A DNA stretch of 64,000 nt, from NCBI GenBank assembly GCA_965200045.1, contig OZ241330.1, positions 1,178,001 to 1,242,000 on the forward strand. The letters are read 5' to 3'. Numbering within the stretch: position 1 is the first letter of the stretch; each line of letters starts with the position of its first letter. Positions 1 to 7,886 of this stretch are shown piece by piece. The position numbers and the translations under genes are program-made. The notes beneath the pieces are model-generated. The model saw nothing but the letters and a program-made list of their open reading frames with translations, was not told where the DNA came from and did not search any database. This stretch comes from Bin25 sp026709415 (GTDB lineage: Bacteria; Bacteroidota; Bacteroidia; Flavobacteriales; Flavobacteriaceae).

Positions 1-1
1 T

Positions 2-1207
2 TCGGTGAGAAGAGAAGGATCCACTAAATTAGGAGAGGATGAAAAATGGGGCGTGTTTCCTGCTGTGGGACTTGGTGCTGATTTGAATCAATATTTAGGA
101 CTTTCTTTTGATCAACTGAAGTTGAGAATAGGGTATGGTGAAACAGGATCTCTACCTGTTGAGTCTGGACTATCCCAGCAGACTTATACTTTTAATCCCA
201 ATGATGGAAGTACTCAAATCGCAAGAGCTACTAATCCAGATTTGAAATGGGAAAGTAAGGCCGAAACTAATATTGGAATAGAATTTAGTCAAGGAAATTT
301 GAATGCCACCGTGGATTACTATACTAGAGAGATATCCGATTTTTTACTCAATACAGAAGTTGATGCCGCTGTTTTCGGATTTGATAGAGCTTGGCAAAAC
401 TCTGGTAAAATGACTACAACAGGATTTGAACTGGCCGTTGATTATAATGTCAATAATGTATACACTCCAGGAATTGTGCTTTCTACGTACAGTACTACTT
501 TGGATGAATATGTGGTTGAAAATGGAATTGTGACTGGAAATTTAGGATCCCCCGGTCAAAATCAAACGAATATGATCTTGGTAAGACCAGGTGAAAAAAT
601 TGGGCAAATTTGGGGACCGCGATTTGTTGGGGTTGATAATGGAAATCCTGAGTTTGCAGATATTAATGGAGACGGTGTTCCAGTCCACGGTCAAGATAAA
701 GCACTTGATGACAATGTCGATTTTGAAGTCTTAGGTTCAGGGATTCCTACACTCGAATTTGGGTTTTCAAACAATGTGTCATTTGGGAATTGGAATATCA
801 ATGCATTTTTTAGAGGAGCTTTGGGTCATAGTCTGGTTAATACGTTCAGAGCATTTTACGAACCTAGAGTCGGTAGCCAATCTTCTTATAATTTTATCAA
901 TACCAAATTGGCGATTCCTGAGTTAACAACGGCTACTTTTAGTTCCCTTTATGTTGAAAAAGCGGATTTTGTCAAACTAGACAACTTGACGGTTTCATAT
1001 ATATTTGATTTACCAGAAGACTCTATTTTGACGTCGGCTTCTTTATCAGCAAACGTTCAAAATGCCTTTGTCATATCAGACTATACAGGACCTGATCCAG
1101 AACCTTCGTTGACTGATGGAGGGAATGTGCTGGCACCAGGGATTGATCGACGAAACAGTTATTTTACATCTCGAACGTTTACGTTGGGGGTAAATATTAA
1201 TTTTTAA
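2..1207 (+). CDS. SusC/RagA-family TonB-dependent outer-membrane receptor, C-terminal part (5' end outside window)
   Basis: The reading frame is already open at the window edge, so the N-terminal carboxypeptidase-like domain, plug and first part of the barrel are missing. What remains, about 400 residues, is the C-terminal beta-barrel of a SusC-type receptor. It has the usual features: a segment like PGEKIGQIWG near residue 195, a DINGDG loop, a stretch typical of the barrel end (FVKLDNLTVSYIF) and a terminal aromatic-ending strand (LGVNINF). A SusD gene follows 8 bp later, so the two form a classic pair that moves an oligomeric or bulky nutrient across the outer membrane with TonB energy. 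The substrate cannot be told from this piece. Confidence 0.93.
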   Translation, partial: SVRREGSTKLGEDEKWGVFPAVGLGADLNQYLGLSFDQLKLRIGYGETGSLPVESGLSQQTYTFNPNDGSTQIARATNPDLKWESKAETNIGIEFSQGNLNATVDYYTREISDFLLNTEVDAAVFGFDRAWQNSGKMTTTGFELAVDYNVNNVYTPGIVLSTYSTTLDEYVVENGIVTGNLGSPGQNQTNMILVRPGEKIGQIWGPRFVGVDNGNPEFADINGDGVPVHGQDKALDDNVDFEVLGSGIPTLEFGFSNNVSFGNWNINAFFRGALGHSLVNTFRAFYEPRVGSQSSYNFINTKLAIPELTTATFSSLYVEKADFVKLDNLTVSYIFDLPEDSILTSASLSANVQNAFVISDYTGPDPEPSLTDGGNVLAPGIDRRNSYFTSRTFTLGVNINF

Positions 1208-1215
1208 TTACGATA

Positions 1216-2883
1216 ATGATGAAGAATTTTATAAAATATTTGTTTGCCATCGCGACCGCTATTTTTCTAGCTGGGTGTGACTTGGAAGAAGAGTTGGTTG
1301 GTCAATATACAGAACCAAATACAGTTGCCGGTTCAGAAGATAAAGATATCCCCCCAGACAATAGTGGAGGGCAGTTTGATGGACAAATTGTTAATGATGA
1401 GTTGGAAGGGGCTTTTGCTAAACTGCGAGATGGTACGGCAGGTCATAATGGTTACTGGTCGATTGTCACCGTTGGTGGAGATGACCTTTTTGTTGGACAA
1501 AAGGGTGGTGATTGGTTTGATGGCGGTACTTGGTTACAAATCCATCGGCATACCAATAATGCGACTCATGAAGGAACAAATAATGCTTGGGGAGCAACTT
1601 ATGGTGCTATCAATGAAGCCAATAATGTTCTTTCAAGAGGCGGTCTTACTGATAATGAAGAGTCACAACTGAAAGTGCTTCGAGCTTTTTTCTATTGGAG
1701 GTTACTCGATACATGGGGAAATGTCAAACTCATAACGACTCCTGGTCAAGACGCCCCTCAATCTTCGCGTTCAGAGGTTTTTAACTTTGTTGAGAAGGAG
1801 GTGCTCGATGCGTTAGGTATTAATGAAGTATCGGCTTCTATGGATTTGACCAATAGTCCTTTAACCACAAATGATAGAAAGTATCGAGTCAATCAATTCG
1901 CTGCTTTGGCTTTGTTGACTAGACTTTATTTGAATGCGGAAATTTATACAGGAACGTCAATGTATCAACAAGCCGCCGATGCTGCCACATATGTTATTGA
2001 TAATGGGCCGTACACCTTAAGTGATGAAAATTATAGCATTAAAAACCTTGCAAAACGAACTCCTGATGCTGCTACAGCCACTGCTGGAAACATAAACGAT
2101 CCGGATAACTTAACGGGTTATGCAGCTGTTTTTGCTCCAAATAATCAGAATAATCCTGAGATTATTTGGTCAGTTAATTTTGCTTCAAATTTAGGTGGGA
2201 TGAATTTTGCTCAAATGACATTGCATTATGCGAGTCAAACGACGTTTAATCTTGCGAATCAACCATGGAATGGGTACCAAACGGTTACAGAATTTTATGA
2301 GTCGTATGATTCCAATGATCGGAGATTATCGAATTTCCTTGAAGGTCCGCAATATGATTATGCAGGACGTCCGTTGATTGATTGGGCTGCCGATGATTAT
2401 TCCGACACGGGAGCTCAAGAAGTCGATGTAAATTATACGCCTTTTAATAACGAATTAGAACCGAATGCTTGTCGACAATGTGGTGTACGTATGTACAAAT
2501 TCAGTTTCAGACAGTTTCAACAGAATGATATGGATAATGATTTCCCGTTATTTAGATTGGGTGAAGTTTATATGAATCGGGGTGAAGCCCGAGCTAGAGC
2601 TGCCGGCGATTGGTCTCAATCACTTTCCGATGTCAATATGATTCGTCGTCGAGCGGGAGTGACTGAATATACTTCAATTTCAGCAGATGAATATTTAGCT
2701 GAAAGGGGTCGAGAATTTTACCAAGAAGCACTGAGAAGAACTGATTTGATTCGATTTGGAGCATGGGGAGATACTTGGTGGGAAAAGGATAGCCCATCCG
2801 AACCATTTAGAACTCTCTTTCCAATTCCACAGGGACAGATTGATGCTTCTAATGGGACCTTAACTCAAAATCCTGGGTACTAA
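1216..2883 (+). CDS. SusD/RagB-family outer-membrane nutrient-binding lipoprotein
   Basis: This is a 555-residue SusD homologue. The N-terminus is a lipoprotein signal with lipobox FLAGC, so Cys21 would be lipidated. It is followed by an acidic stretch (DLEEE) resembling the signal for surface export of Bacteroidota lipoproteins. The middle holds the TPR-type SusD fold (for example FAALALLTRLYLNAEIY), and the C-terminus has the typical R-R-A-G-V and ALRRTDLIRFG segments and the ending FPIPQGQIDAS. SusD lids the SusC barrel and binds substrate. The gene starts 8 bp after the SusC stop and is followed by a strong terminator, so it is the last gene of its operon. The substrate is unknown. Confidence 0.95.
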   Translation: MMKNFIKYLFAIATAIFLAGCDLEEELVGQYTEPNTVAGSEDKDIPPDNSGGQFDGQIVNDELEGAFAKLRDGTAGHNGYWSIVTVGGDDLFVGQKGGDWFDGGTWLQIHRHTNNATHEGTNNAWGATYGAINEANNVLSRGGLTDNEESQLKVLRAFFYWRLLDTWGNVKLITTPGQDAPQSSRSEVFNFVEKEVLDALGINEVSASMDLTNSPLTTNDRKYRVNQFAALALLTRLYLNAEIYTGTSMYQQAADAATYVIDNGPYTLSDENYSIKNLAKRTPDAATATAGNINDPDNLTGYAAVFAPNNQNNPEIIWSVNFASNLGGMNFAQMTLHYASQTTFNLANQPWNGYQTVTEFYESYDSNDRRLSNFLEGPQYDYAGRPLIDWAADDYSDTGAQEVDVNYTPFNNELEPNACRQCGVRMYKFSFRQFQQNDMDNDFPLFRLGEVYMNRGEARARAAGDWSQSLSDVNMIRRRAGVTEYTSISADEYLAERGREFYQEALRRTDLIRFGAWGDTWWEKDSPSEPFRTLFPIPQGQIDASNGTLTQNPGY

Positions 2884-2911
2884 CAAAATCAATTCAAAAT
2901 ATTGAATTTAT

Positions 2912-2944
2912 AAAAGGGTTGTTTTGAGGCAACCCTTTTTTGTT
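2912..2944 (+). terminator. Rho-independent terminator after susC/susD
   Basis: A perfect 10-bp stem (AAAAGGGTTG at 2912-2921 paired with CAACCCTTTT at 2930-2939) with an 8-base loop is followed by a T-rich tail. It lies about 30 bp after the SusD stop. Confidence 0.85.
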
Positions 2945-3323
2945 TGTATTTGAAATACAAAGTAGTTCACATGGATGGTCTTGACAATGGAATCAGAAAT
3001 TTCAGAGGAAGCGCTTTGCCCCGATCAAAAAGGAATTTGAAGTGATAGCTGTTAAAACAAAACCTGATATTTGGAATCACTTTGTGATGCTATTAGAGCT
3101 GATTTTAGATTACTCGATGGATATCCAAAAGTCTATTATAGTGATTCAGATGTAATACTATAGAATCATCATGGAATTATGTTGCACTAGTGAGTTGAAC
3201 ATGGCAGAGGTTATCATGGTATTCAAGAATGGAATCTAATGGAAGAAGATGGGATTGGGCATTAATGGCTCAGTTAGCATAACATAAATGCAATTGAGGC
3301 GTAAATGAAGCGCTTCTGATGCC
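2945..3323. other. Intergenic stretch with no recognisable gene
   Basis: No intact ORF or known RNA is visible. Short open segments on the plus strand are broken by many stops and could be old gene remains that I do not recognise. The only structured element is the single MITE-like end at 3181-3205, listed separately. Confidence 0.5.
3181..3205 (+). repeat. Solitary copy of the 39.8-kb MITE terminal repeat
   Basis: The 20-mer GTTGCACTAGTGAGTTGAAC followed by ATGGC matches the terminal inverted repeat of the element at 39822-40028 with only two mismatches. It also shares the ATGGC flank seen (inverted) outside that element's left end. No partner end was found nearby, so this is probably a relic of a related element. 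Confidence 0.55.
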
Positions 3324-3389
3324 ATTGCGTCAATTATTATAATTGACGCAATTGACGCGTGATTGACGCATAGTTGACGCAATTGACGC
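3324..3389. repeat. Cluster of TTGACGC repeats with an inverted copy, directly after the AlbA_2 gene
   Basis: TTGACGC occurs five times, at 3343, 3352, 3363, 3374 and 3383. The spacings are 9, 11, 11 and 9 bp, a symmetric pattern close to one helical turn. A sixth, inverted copy (3327-3333) makes a perfect 12-bp inverted repeat, ATTGCGTCAATT at 3324-3335 with 3341-3352. The array begins three bases after the stop of the minus-strand AlbA_2 gene. It could be a binding array for a DNA-binding protein or a 3'-UTR structure; no T-tract follows that would make it a terminator. Confidence 0.7.
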
Positions 3390-3392
3390 AAT

Positions 3393-4706
3393 TCAAATTT
3401 CATAATATGAACCCGCTCCTTTCAAGCTTGAAGATTTAAAAACTTTTTTTTCAACCAATTGTCTTAAATCTAAAGTTGCTTTATATCTAGAAACCGCACA
3501 CAAAACTTGATATTCTTTATTCGTTATTTTCCCTTTATCTTTCACATACTGAATGGCTTTGATCTGTTTTTCTGATAACCCCTTTGTTCTCAATAAATCT
3601 TTGGATAGATGATCTTTGTAAAGGGTTACTAAAATCCCTCCATTAAACTCTTTAATTTCAGGTTCTGGGAGTTCGTTTTCTAGGCATGAGTTGATTATTT
3701 TCAGTGTGCCACGTCCCCAAGAATCGATATAACCAGCCTTAAAACAAACATCAGCAATCAATGGGTTTCTTGGCTTGGAAACATGGTGTACTTTTAAACT
3801 CTCTTCGTCAAGTCCTTCTGGTAGAGGGCCTTCGTTCCAGATAGATAATTTGTCATCATAGACCCTCATTTGAATTTTTGCTCCCATATAAGTTCTATGG
3901 ATCATAGCGTTCAACAACATTTCTCGGATAGCTGCTATTGGGTATTCACCTTTTTCGATTCGTTGTAACCCTTCAAAACTAACTCGTTGAACTAAGAATT
4001 TATTGTTTAAAATTCTAGGGACTTGAAATAACAACCAAGTGATATTTCCTTCTATTTGCTCATGAAAAAGAAGATCCGCATCATCTTTTCCAAAACGCCC
4101 AATTTGTATAGCTACATTTGGATAAAATTTGTTGGGATCTTTCCCAAACAGAATCAATGCTCCTCGCTTCATTTTACCATTCTCCATCACACGGAGTTTT
4201 TCTAATAATTCTTGATTCGATACCCCATGGCTTGCAGGCATTCGGCCACTTTTAGACGCATCCTTTAAAAAAAGTTCAATACTTGAACTTTCAATATCTT
4301 CCATCGTCGCACGCTCTTCAACAATTTCATCCCATGTTTTCCCTGCTTTTTTTAATAAGAATTCATTCAATTCAATTCCTTTTAGCTCTGTTTTTACACT
4401 TCCAGAACGATAGTAATAACGCCCTCTAAGGGATATAGGAACTAAGTAGGGATGCACAATAATTTCAATACATTCTTGATCATTATCAATGAGAGCATTT
4501 ATATCACAAATAATACCTAAATGATTTTGAATTTTTAAAGGGATCGTTTCCAATAATTTTTTAACCCCTTTTATTCCTACAAAATTTCCTTCATCATCTT
4601 TGCCTATGCATATCTTACCACCCTGAGCATTGGCAAAACCGCATATCCATTTTAGATGGTCATCATGCCAACTCTGTTTATACTCGATGTTTTGTTTTTC
4701 TGACAT
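3393..4706 (-). CDS. AlbA_2 (Schlafen-like) putative DNA-binding/ATP-binding regulator
   Basis: This 437-residue protein has an N-terminal AlbA_2 domain (about residues 1-115; the hallmark stretch is FANAQGGKICIG followed by D-EG). An HATPase_c_4-like region follows at about 255-370 (REMLLNAMIHR, SIWNEGPLP and DSWGRGT). The C-terminus carries a winged-helix-like segment (LSEKQIKAIQYV and a following helix). Proteins of this type are annotated as transcriptional regulators or ATP-dependent helicase-like proteins, but their real function is mostly unproven. A second AlbA_2 gene lies 128 bp upstream on the same strand. The TTGACGC repeat cluster starts right behind the stop codon. The gene looks intact. 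Confidence 0.88.
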   Translation of the reverse strand: MSEKQNIEYKQSWHDDHLKWICGFANAQGGKICIGKDDEGNFVGIKGVKKLLETIPLKIQNHLGIICDINALIDNDQECIEIIVHPYLVPISLRGRYYYRSGSVKTELKGIELNEFLLKKAGKTWDEIVEERATMEDIESSSIELFLKDASKSGRMPASHGVSNQELLEKLRVMENGKMKRGALILFGKDPNKFYPNVAIQIGRFGKDDADLLFHEQIEGNITWLLFQVPRILNNKFLVQRVSFEGLQRIEKGEYPIAAIREMLLNAMIHRTYMGAKIQMRVYDDKLSIWNEGPLPEGLDEESLKVHHVSKPRNPLIADVCFKAGYIDSWGRGTLKIINSCLENELPEPEIKEFNGGILVTLYKDHLSKDLLRTKGLSEKQIKAIQYVKDKGKITNKEYQVLCAVSRYKATLDLRQLVEKKVFKSSSLKGAGSYYEI

Positions 4707-4834
4707 ATTTTTTGGATTATTGATTGTGATTCATTTCGCTATTAGTGAATTGAGTTTAATGTGGGGACAAAACTATATTTCGTGATAAGAGCATCTTCTT
4801 GTATCATTTAATTCTATAAATCCAGCAAGTCTTT

Positions 4835-5983
4835 TCAGTTTTGCTGGCGTTGAATGATCACCTTGAAAGTGTTGGTCACTCGATCATCAATGAAACGGAT
4901 CTGTGGATAGACCCTAAGTGCTCGATGGATTCCACTTCCAAGTCCACGAAACGGTAAAATTTTGGACGCAAAAGAGGCCATGATTGGATTTCGAATGGTT
5001 GAAACACCCATTTTAATATTGTCAACGGTCATTCTGTTGGGAAGATGTCCTGGATTGATAATTTCTATACGATTTGAAAAAACCAATATTTTGATTGAAT
5101 CGGATATAAAGTAATCTCGGTGAATCAAAGCATTAGTGATTAACTCTTCTAATACGATTTTTGGTATTTCTGGTTCCCCGATTGAATTAAATCCCTGTCC
5201 GTTTTGTAGGTGTTTGATATGAGCGAGCACAAAACCCATCATATTCTCGAAAATAACTGAAAGTTTCCCTTTAATGTCTCGACTGTCTAGGTAATGAACA
5301 TCTTCAATAATTTCTCCGGGAAAGGCGACTGCTTTGGCGATAAAAATCGGAAACCAAAACTGTGGTCTTTTGGCAAATAATAGGACGCCACAATAATTTA
5401 AATTCCCTTTTTTCGCCAATTTCATGTTCTCAAGAAGTTGAATAAAGGGCACATTAAAATCCTCTGCCTTTTTGCCAAATTCATTTTCAAAGAATTCATT
5501 AAAAAAATCTCGGTCGATATCAGATTCCGAAGTTTCATGAACTAAGGTAGCATCAGTGTGTCCCATTTTTTGGAGCATCCGCAACATTTCTTCACGTGCG
5601 ATTATTTTACGCTTATCTGCCCCCGACTTGACATATAAATCCCCATTGTGATCCGTGTAGGGTTTATTCTCTCCCTCCTTAATGGAAATGACGATGACCT
5701 TTCCCCCGGGTAACGTAAAGTTTTGTGTATTCACGTTGATAGGGGGTTTCACATGTTGCGAAACCGCATTCGATATATGTTGATTAATATGCTTGATATG
5801 ATCCGGAGTAAGCCCAGATAATTCACCATTATCGGTCACTCCAATTAAAATCATTCCCCCATTAGAATTACTATATGCAACCATCTCTCGAGCAAGACTT
5901 TCAGGGTGTTTGACATGGCTTTTAAATTGATGCTTAGAATCTTCACCATTATCGATGATCGCATGGAGTTGCTCGATGGTCAT
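4835..5983 (-). CDS. AlbA_2 (Schlafen-like) putative DNA-binding/ATP-binding protein, second copy
   Basis: This 382-residue protein has the same architecture as its downstream neighbour but is clearly diverged. The AlbA_2 domain spans roughly residues 11-120 (MVAYSNSNGGMILIGV is the core). The HATPase_c_4 segment is near residues 265-370 (LEELITNALIHRDYF, EIINPGHLP and RGLGSGI). It ends soon after that domain and lacks the C-terminal winged-helix segment of the other copy. The start codon lies about 50 bp from the decayed IS end at 6031, so the original promoter may have been changed by that insertion. The role is unknown; regulation or defence-associated functions are both plausible. Confidence 0.87.
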   Translation of the reverse strand: MTIEQLHAIIDNGEDSKHQFKSHVKHPESLAREMVAYSNSNGGMILIGVTDNGELSGLTPDHIKHINQHISNAVSQHVKPPINVNTQNFTLPGGKVIVISIKEGENKPYTDHNGDLYVKSGADKRKIIAREEMLRMLQKMGHTDATLVHETSESDIDRDFFNEFFENEFGKKAEDFNVPFIQLLENMKLAKKGNLNYCGVLLFAKRPQFWFPIFIAKAVAFPGEIIEDVHYLDSRDIKGKLSVIFENMMGFVLAHIKHLQNGQGFNSIGEPEIPKIVLEELITNALIHRDYFISDSIKILVFSNRIEIINPGHLPNRMTVDNIKMGVSTIRNPIMASFASKILPFRGLGSGIHRALRVYPQIRFIDDRVTNTFKVIIQRQQN

Positions 5984-6030
5984 TTTTGTTTTTTTTGAGA
6001 TTTATAAAGATGCAGATATCACATGATATT

Positions 6031-6235
6031 CAGACGTTTAAGTCATGCAAAGTTGAAAAAAAATCGACTCTTGAGAGAATAACTTGTCATGTTCATCAAC
6101 TTACTTGGCGTGTATCTCCTCCAAAAAAGTCCAATGTTGCTTTGATTTTGTCATTCCAGACTCCATATACGATCATTTTTGAACCGAATAGGGCTATGAG
6201 AGGTTATTTCTTTCGAATCCCTTTTTAGTATTGTA
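6031..6235 (-). mobile_element. Decayed right end of an IS5-like element (relative of the 16-kb IS)
   Basis: Read on the minus strand, this stretch aligns by eye with the 3' end of the intact element at 16158-17561. Shared pieces include TAAAAAGGGA just after the transposase stop, a segment like TTCGGTTCAAAAATGA (TTCGGCTCAAAAATGA in the intact copy), TTTTTTGGAGG, and a terminal part resembling TTTTTTTT, TTTGCAT and AAACGTCT. It ends close to the start of the AlbA_2 gene. The corresponding transposase gene is not recognisable to its right. The rest of the gene-free stretch 6236-6490 holds nothing I can name. Confidence 0.65.
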
Positions 6236-6492
6236 TAATCCAACACAATTGGGAATCTCTGTGATTCAAACGGTCAAATTGAGCCAATCATTTCAATCTG
6301 TTTTAACCGATTTCGTCATCAAAAATCTTTTGATCGAGAATGGTTTTGTAGAAAATTTAGACTGATGGTCGTTGTCCCATCATAACTTAAATCCGATTAG
6401 GTAGAGTTTACTTGAGAATATAAGCCAATATTGAAGATGTAAAAGATGCGATAAATAGTTTTGGATGATGACCAATTATATTTCATTTCAGC

Positions 6493-6528
6493 AAAAAAAA
6501 GGTGTTGCATTGAAAACAATACAACACC
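6493..6528 (-). terminator. Rho-independent terminator after the minus-strand susD
   Basis: On the minus strand GGTGTTG, A, ATTG (6528-6517) pairs with CAAT, G, CAACACC (6512-6501) around an A/T loop, and eight T residues follow (A-run at 6493-6500 on the plus strand). It lies 24 bp past the SusD stop. Confidence 0.85.
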
Positions 6529-6551
6529 CCATGAACCAACAACTATTTGTT

Positions 6552-7886
6552 TTATTCGGATGCGTAACCTGGATTTTGAACCAACGCGTCAGAAATTTGT
6601 AATTCTTCTTTTGGAATTGGCAAAACACGTCTAAAATCCTCCAAGTTAAGGACCTCACCAGCTTTGTCCAAACGGACTAAATCAAAAAAACGATGGCCTT
6701 CAAAATTCAATTCGGCTCGTCGCTCATAAAGCAACGCATCGATGTAAGCATCAACGGTTGATAGGTTTTGTATTTCTGACAATCCAGCCCGTTTTCTGAT
6801 GATGTTTAAATCAGCAATCCCTGCTGATGGATCATTATCTTTTAGAACAGCAGCTTCGGAACGAATTAAGTATAGCTCTGCCAAACGAAACACTTTGGCA
6901 TTGTTTGCATTGTCGCTATTTGGATACTTTCCTGATTTATTCCTATTTCTGACAACGTTGACAAAGTTGCTTCGATTATCCCCATCTTCAAAAAATGAAA
7001 CCAGAGAAGCATCCGCATTGTATTCGTCTCTACGAATGAGAAAAGTATTGAAACTACTTTGATCTTGGTCGTTAAATTCAATTTCAAAAATCGATTCTTT
7101 TGTGGCTTCAGTGGCTTCATACAAGACTTTTAAATCGGTAACAAGACTGAAGCCGCCTTCGGTAATGACCTTATTGGCATCATCAAATGCCGCTTGGTAA
7201 TTTTTGAGATACAAATTCACCCGAGCACGCAAACTCAAAGCACCCCACTGACTGATGGCCCCAGTAGAACCCGTGCCAGCTAATAGAGGAATGGCTTGGT
7301 TTATATCACTAACGATTTGACGGTATGTTTCAGCGACACTATTTCGAGCTAAATCAGGAATTTGGTTAAAATCATTCTCCGGTATGGGTTCGGTTAATAA
7401 GGGTAACCCATAAATAGAACCATCATCATAGTGCTCCCCAAAAACTCTAAGGAGATCAAAATAGGCCAAAGCCCTCAAAGCGAGAGCTTCCCCCAAAATA
7501 CTATCGTCAACATCAATTTCAGACAGTTTTGAGATTAAAAAATTAGTCGAATTGATGACTTCATAAATATCAACCCAACAATTACCAATCCATAAATTAT
7601 TGATAGGGACCACTTTATTATCTAATTCTTGTTGAGAGTCATAAAACCCTTCAAAAACAGAATTATCAGCTAATAAATCAGGATTTAATACATATTCAGT
7701 CCCGTAATAATCTGCATCTTGAAGAGAAGAATAGATTCCACTTAAGACCCCTTGAGCTGATCCAGTGTCAACTATGGCGGATTCGGTAGGCAATGATGTT
7801 TGAAGCTCTGGTTCTAAAACATCACAAGAACTGATGGTCACACAAACTATTAATATAAAATATACTTTTTTCATCATCTTCATCAA
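6552..7886 (-). CDS. SusD/RagB-family outer-membrane lipoprotein of the catabolic island
   Basis: A 444-residue SusD homologue with an N-terminal lipoprotein signal (lipobox TISSC, Cys21) followed by the DVLEPE acidic segment. The TPR-like core (ALALRALAYFDLLRVFG) and the C-terminal blocks LAELYLIRSEA, IRKRAGL, LYERRAELNFEGHRFFDLVR and FRRVLPIPKEEL are all present, so it is complete. It abuts the SusC gene upstream with no gap and is followed by a terminator. Its place beside an amidohydrolase, aldehyde dehydrogenase and aminotransferases suggests it binds a nitrogenous small molecule or peptide rather than a glycan. That is an inference from context. Confidence 0.94.
   Translation of the reverse strand: MMKMMKKVYFILIVCVTISSCDVLEPELQTSLPTESAIVDTGSAQGVLSGIYSSLQDADYYGTEYVLNPDLLADNSVFEGFYDSQQELDNKVVPINNLWIGNCWVDIYEVINSTNFLISKLSEIDVDDSILGEALALRALAYFDLLRVFGEHYDDGSIYGLPLLTEPIPENDFNQIPDLARNSVAETYRQIVSDINQAIPLLAGTGSTGAISQWGALSLRARVNLYLKNYQAAFDDANKVITEGGFSLVTDLKVLYEATEATKESIFEIEFNDQDQSSFNTFLIRRDEYNADASLVSFFEDGDNRSNFVNVVRNRNKSGKYPNSDNANNAKVFRLAELYLIRSEAAVLKDNDPSAGIADLNIIRKRAGLSEIQNLSTVDAYIDALLYERRAELNFEGHRFFDLVRLDKAGEVLNLEDFRRVLPIPKEELQISDALVQNPGYASE

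Noticed and set aside
3324..3389. TTGACGC cluster as a CRISPR array
   Set aside because: The repeats are 7-9 bp with 2-4 bp between them, there are no spacers of CRISPR length and no cas genes.
5986..6228. 80-residue plus-strand ORF upstream of the AlbA_2 gene
   Set aside because: It is the complement of a decayed IS end; its protein-like similarity to an ORF at 17306-17554 reflects shared IS DNA.
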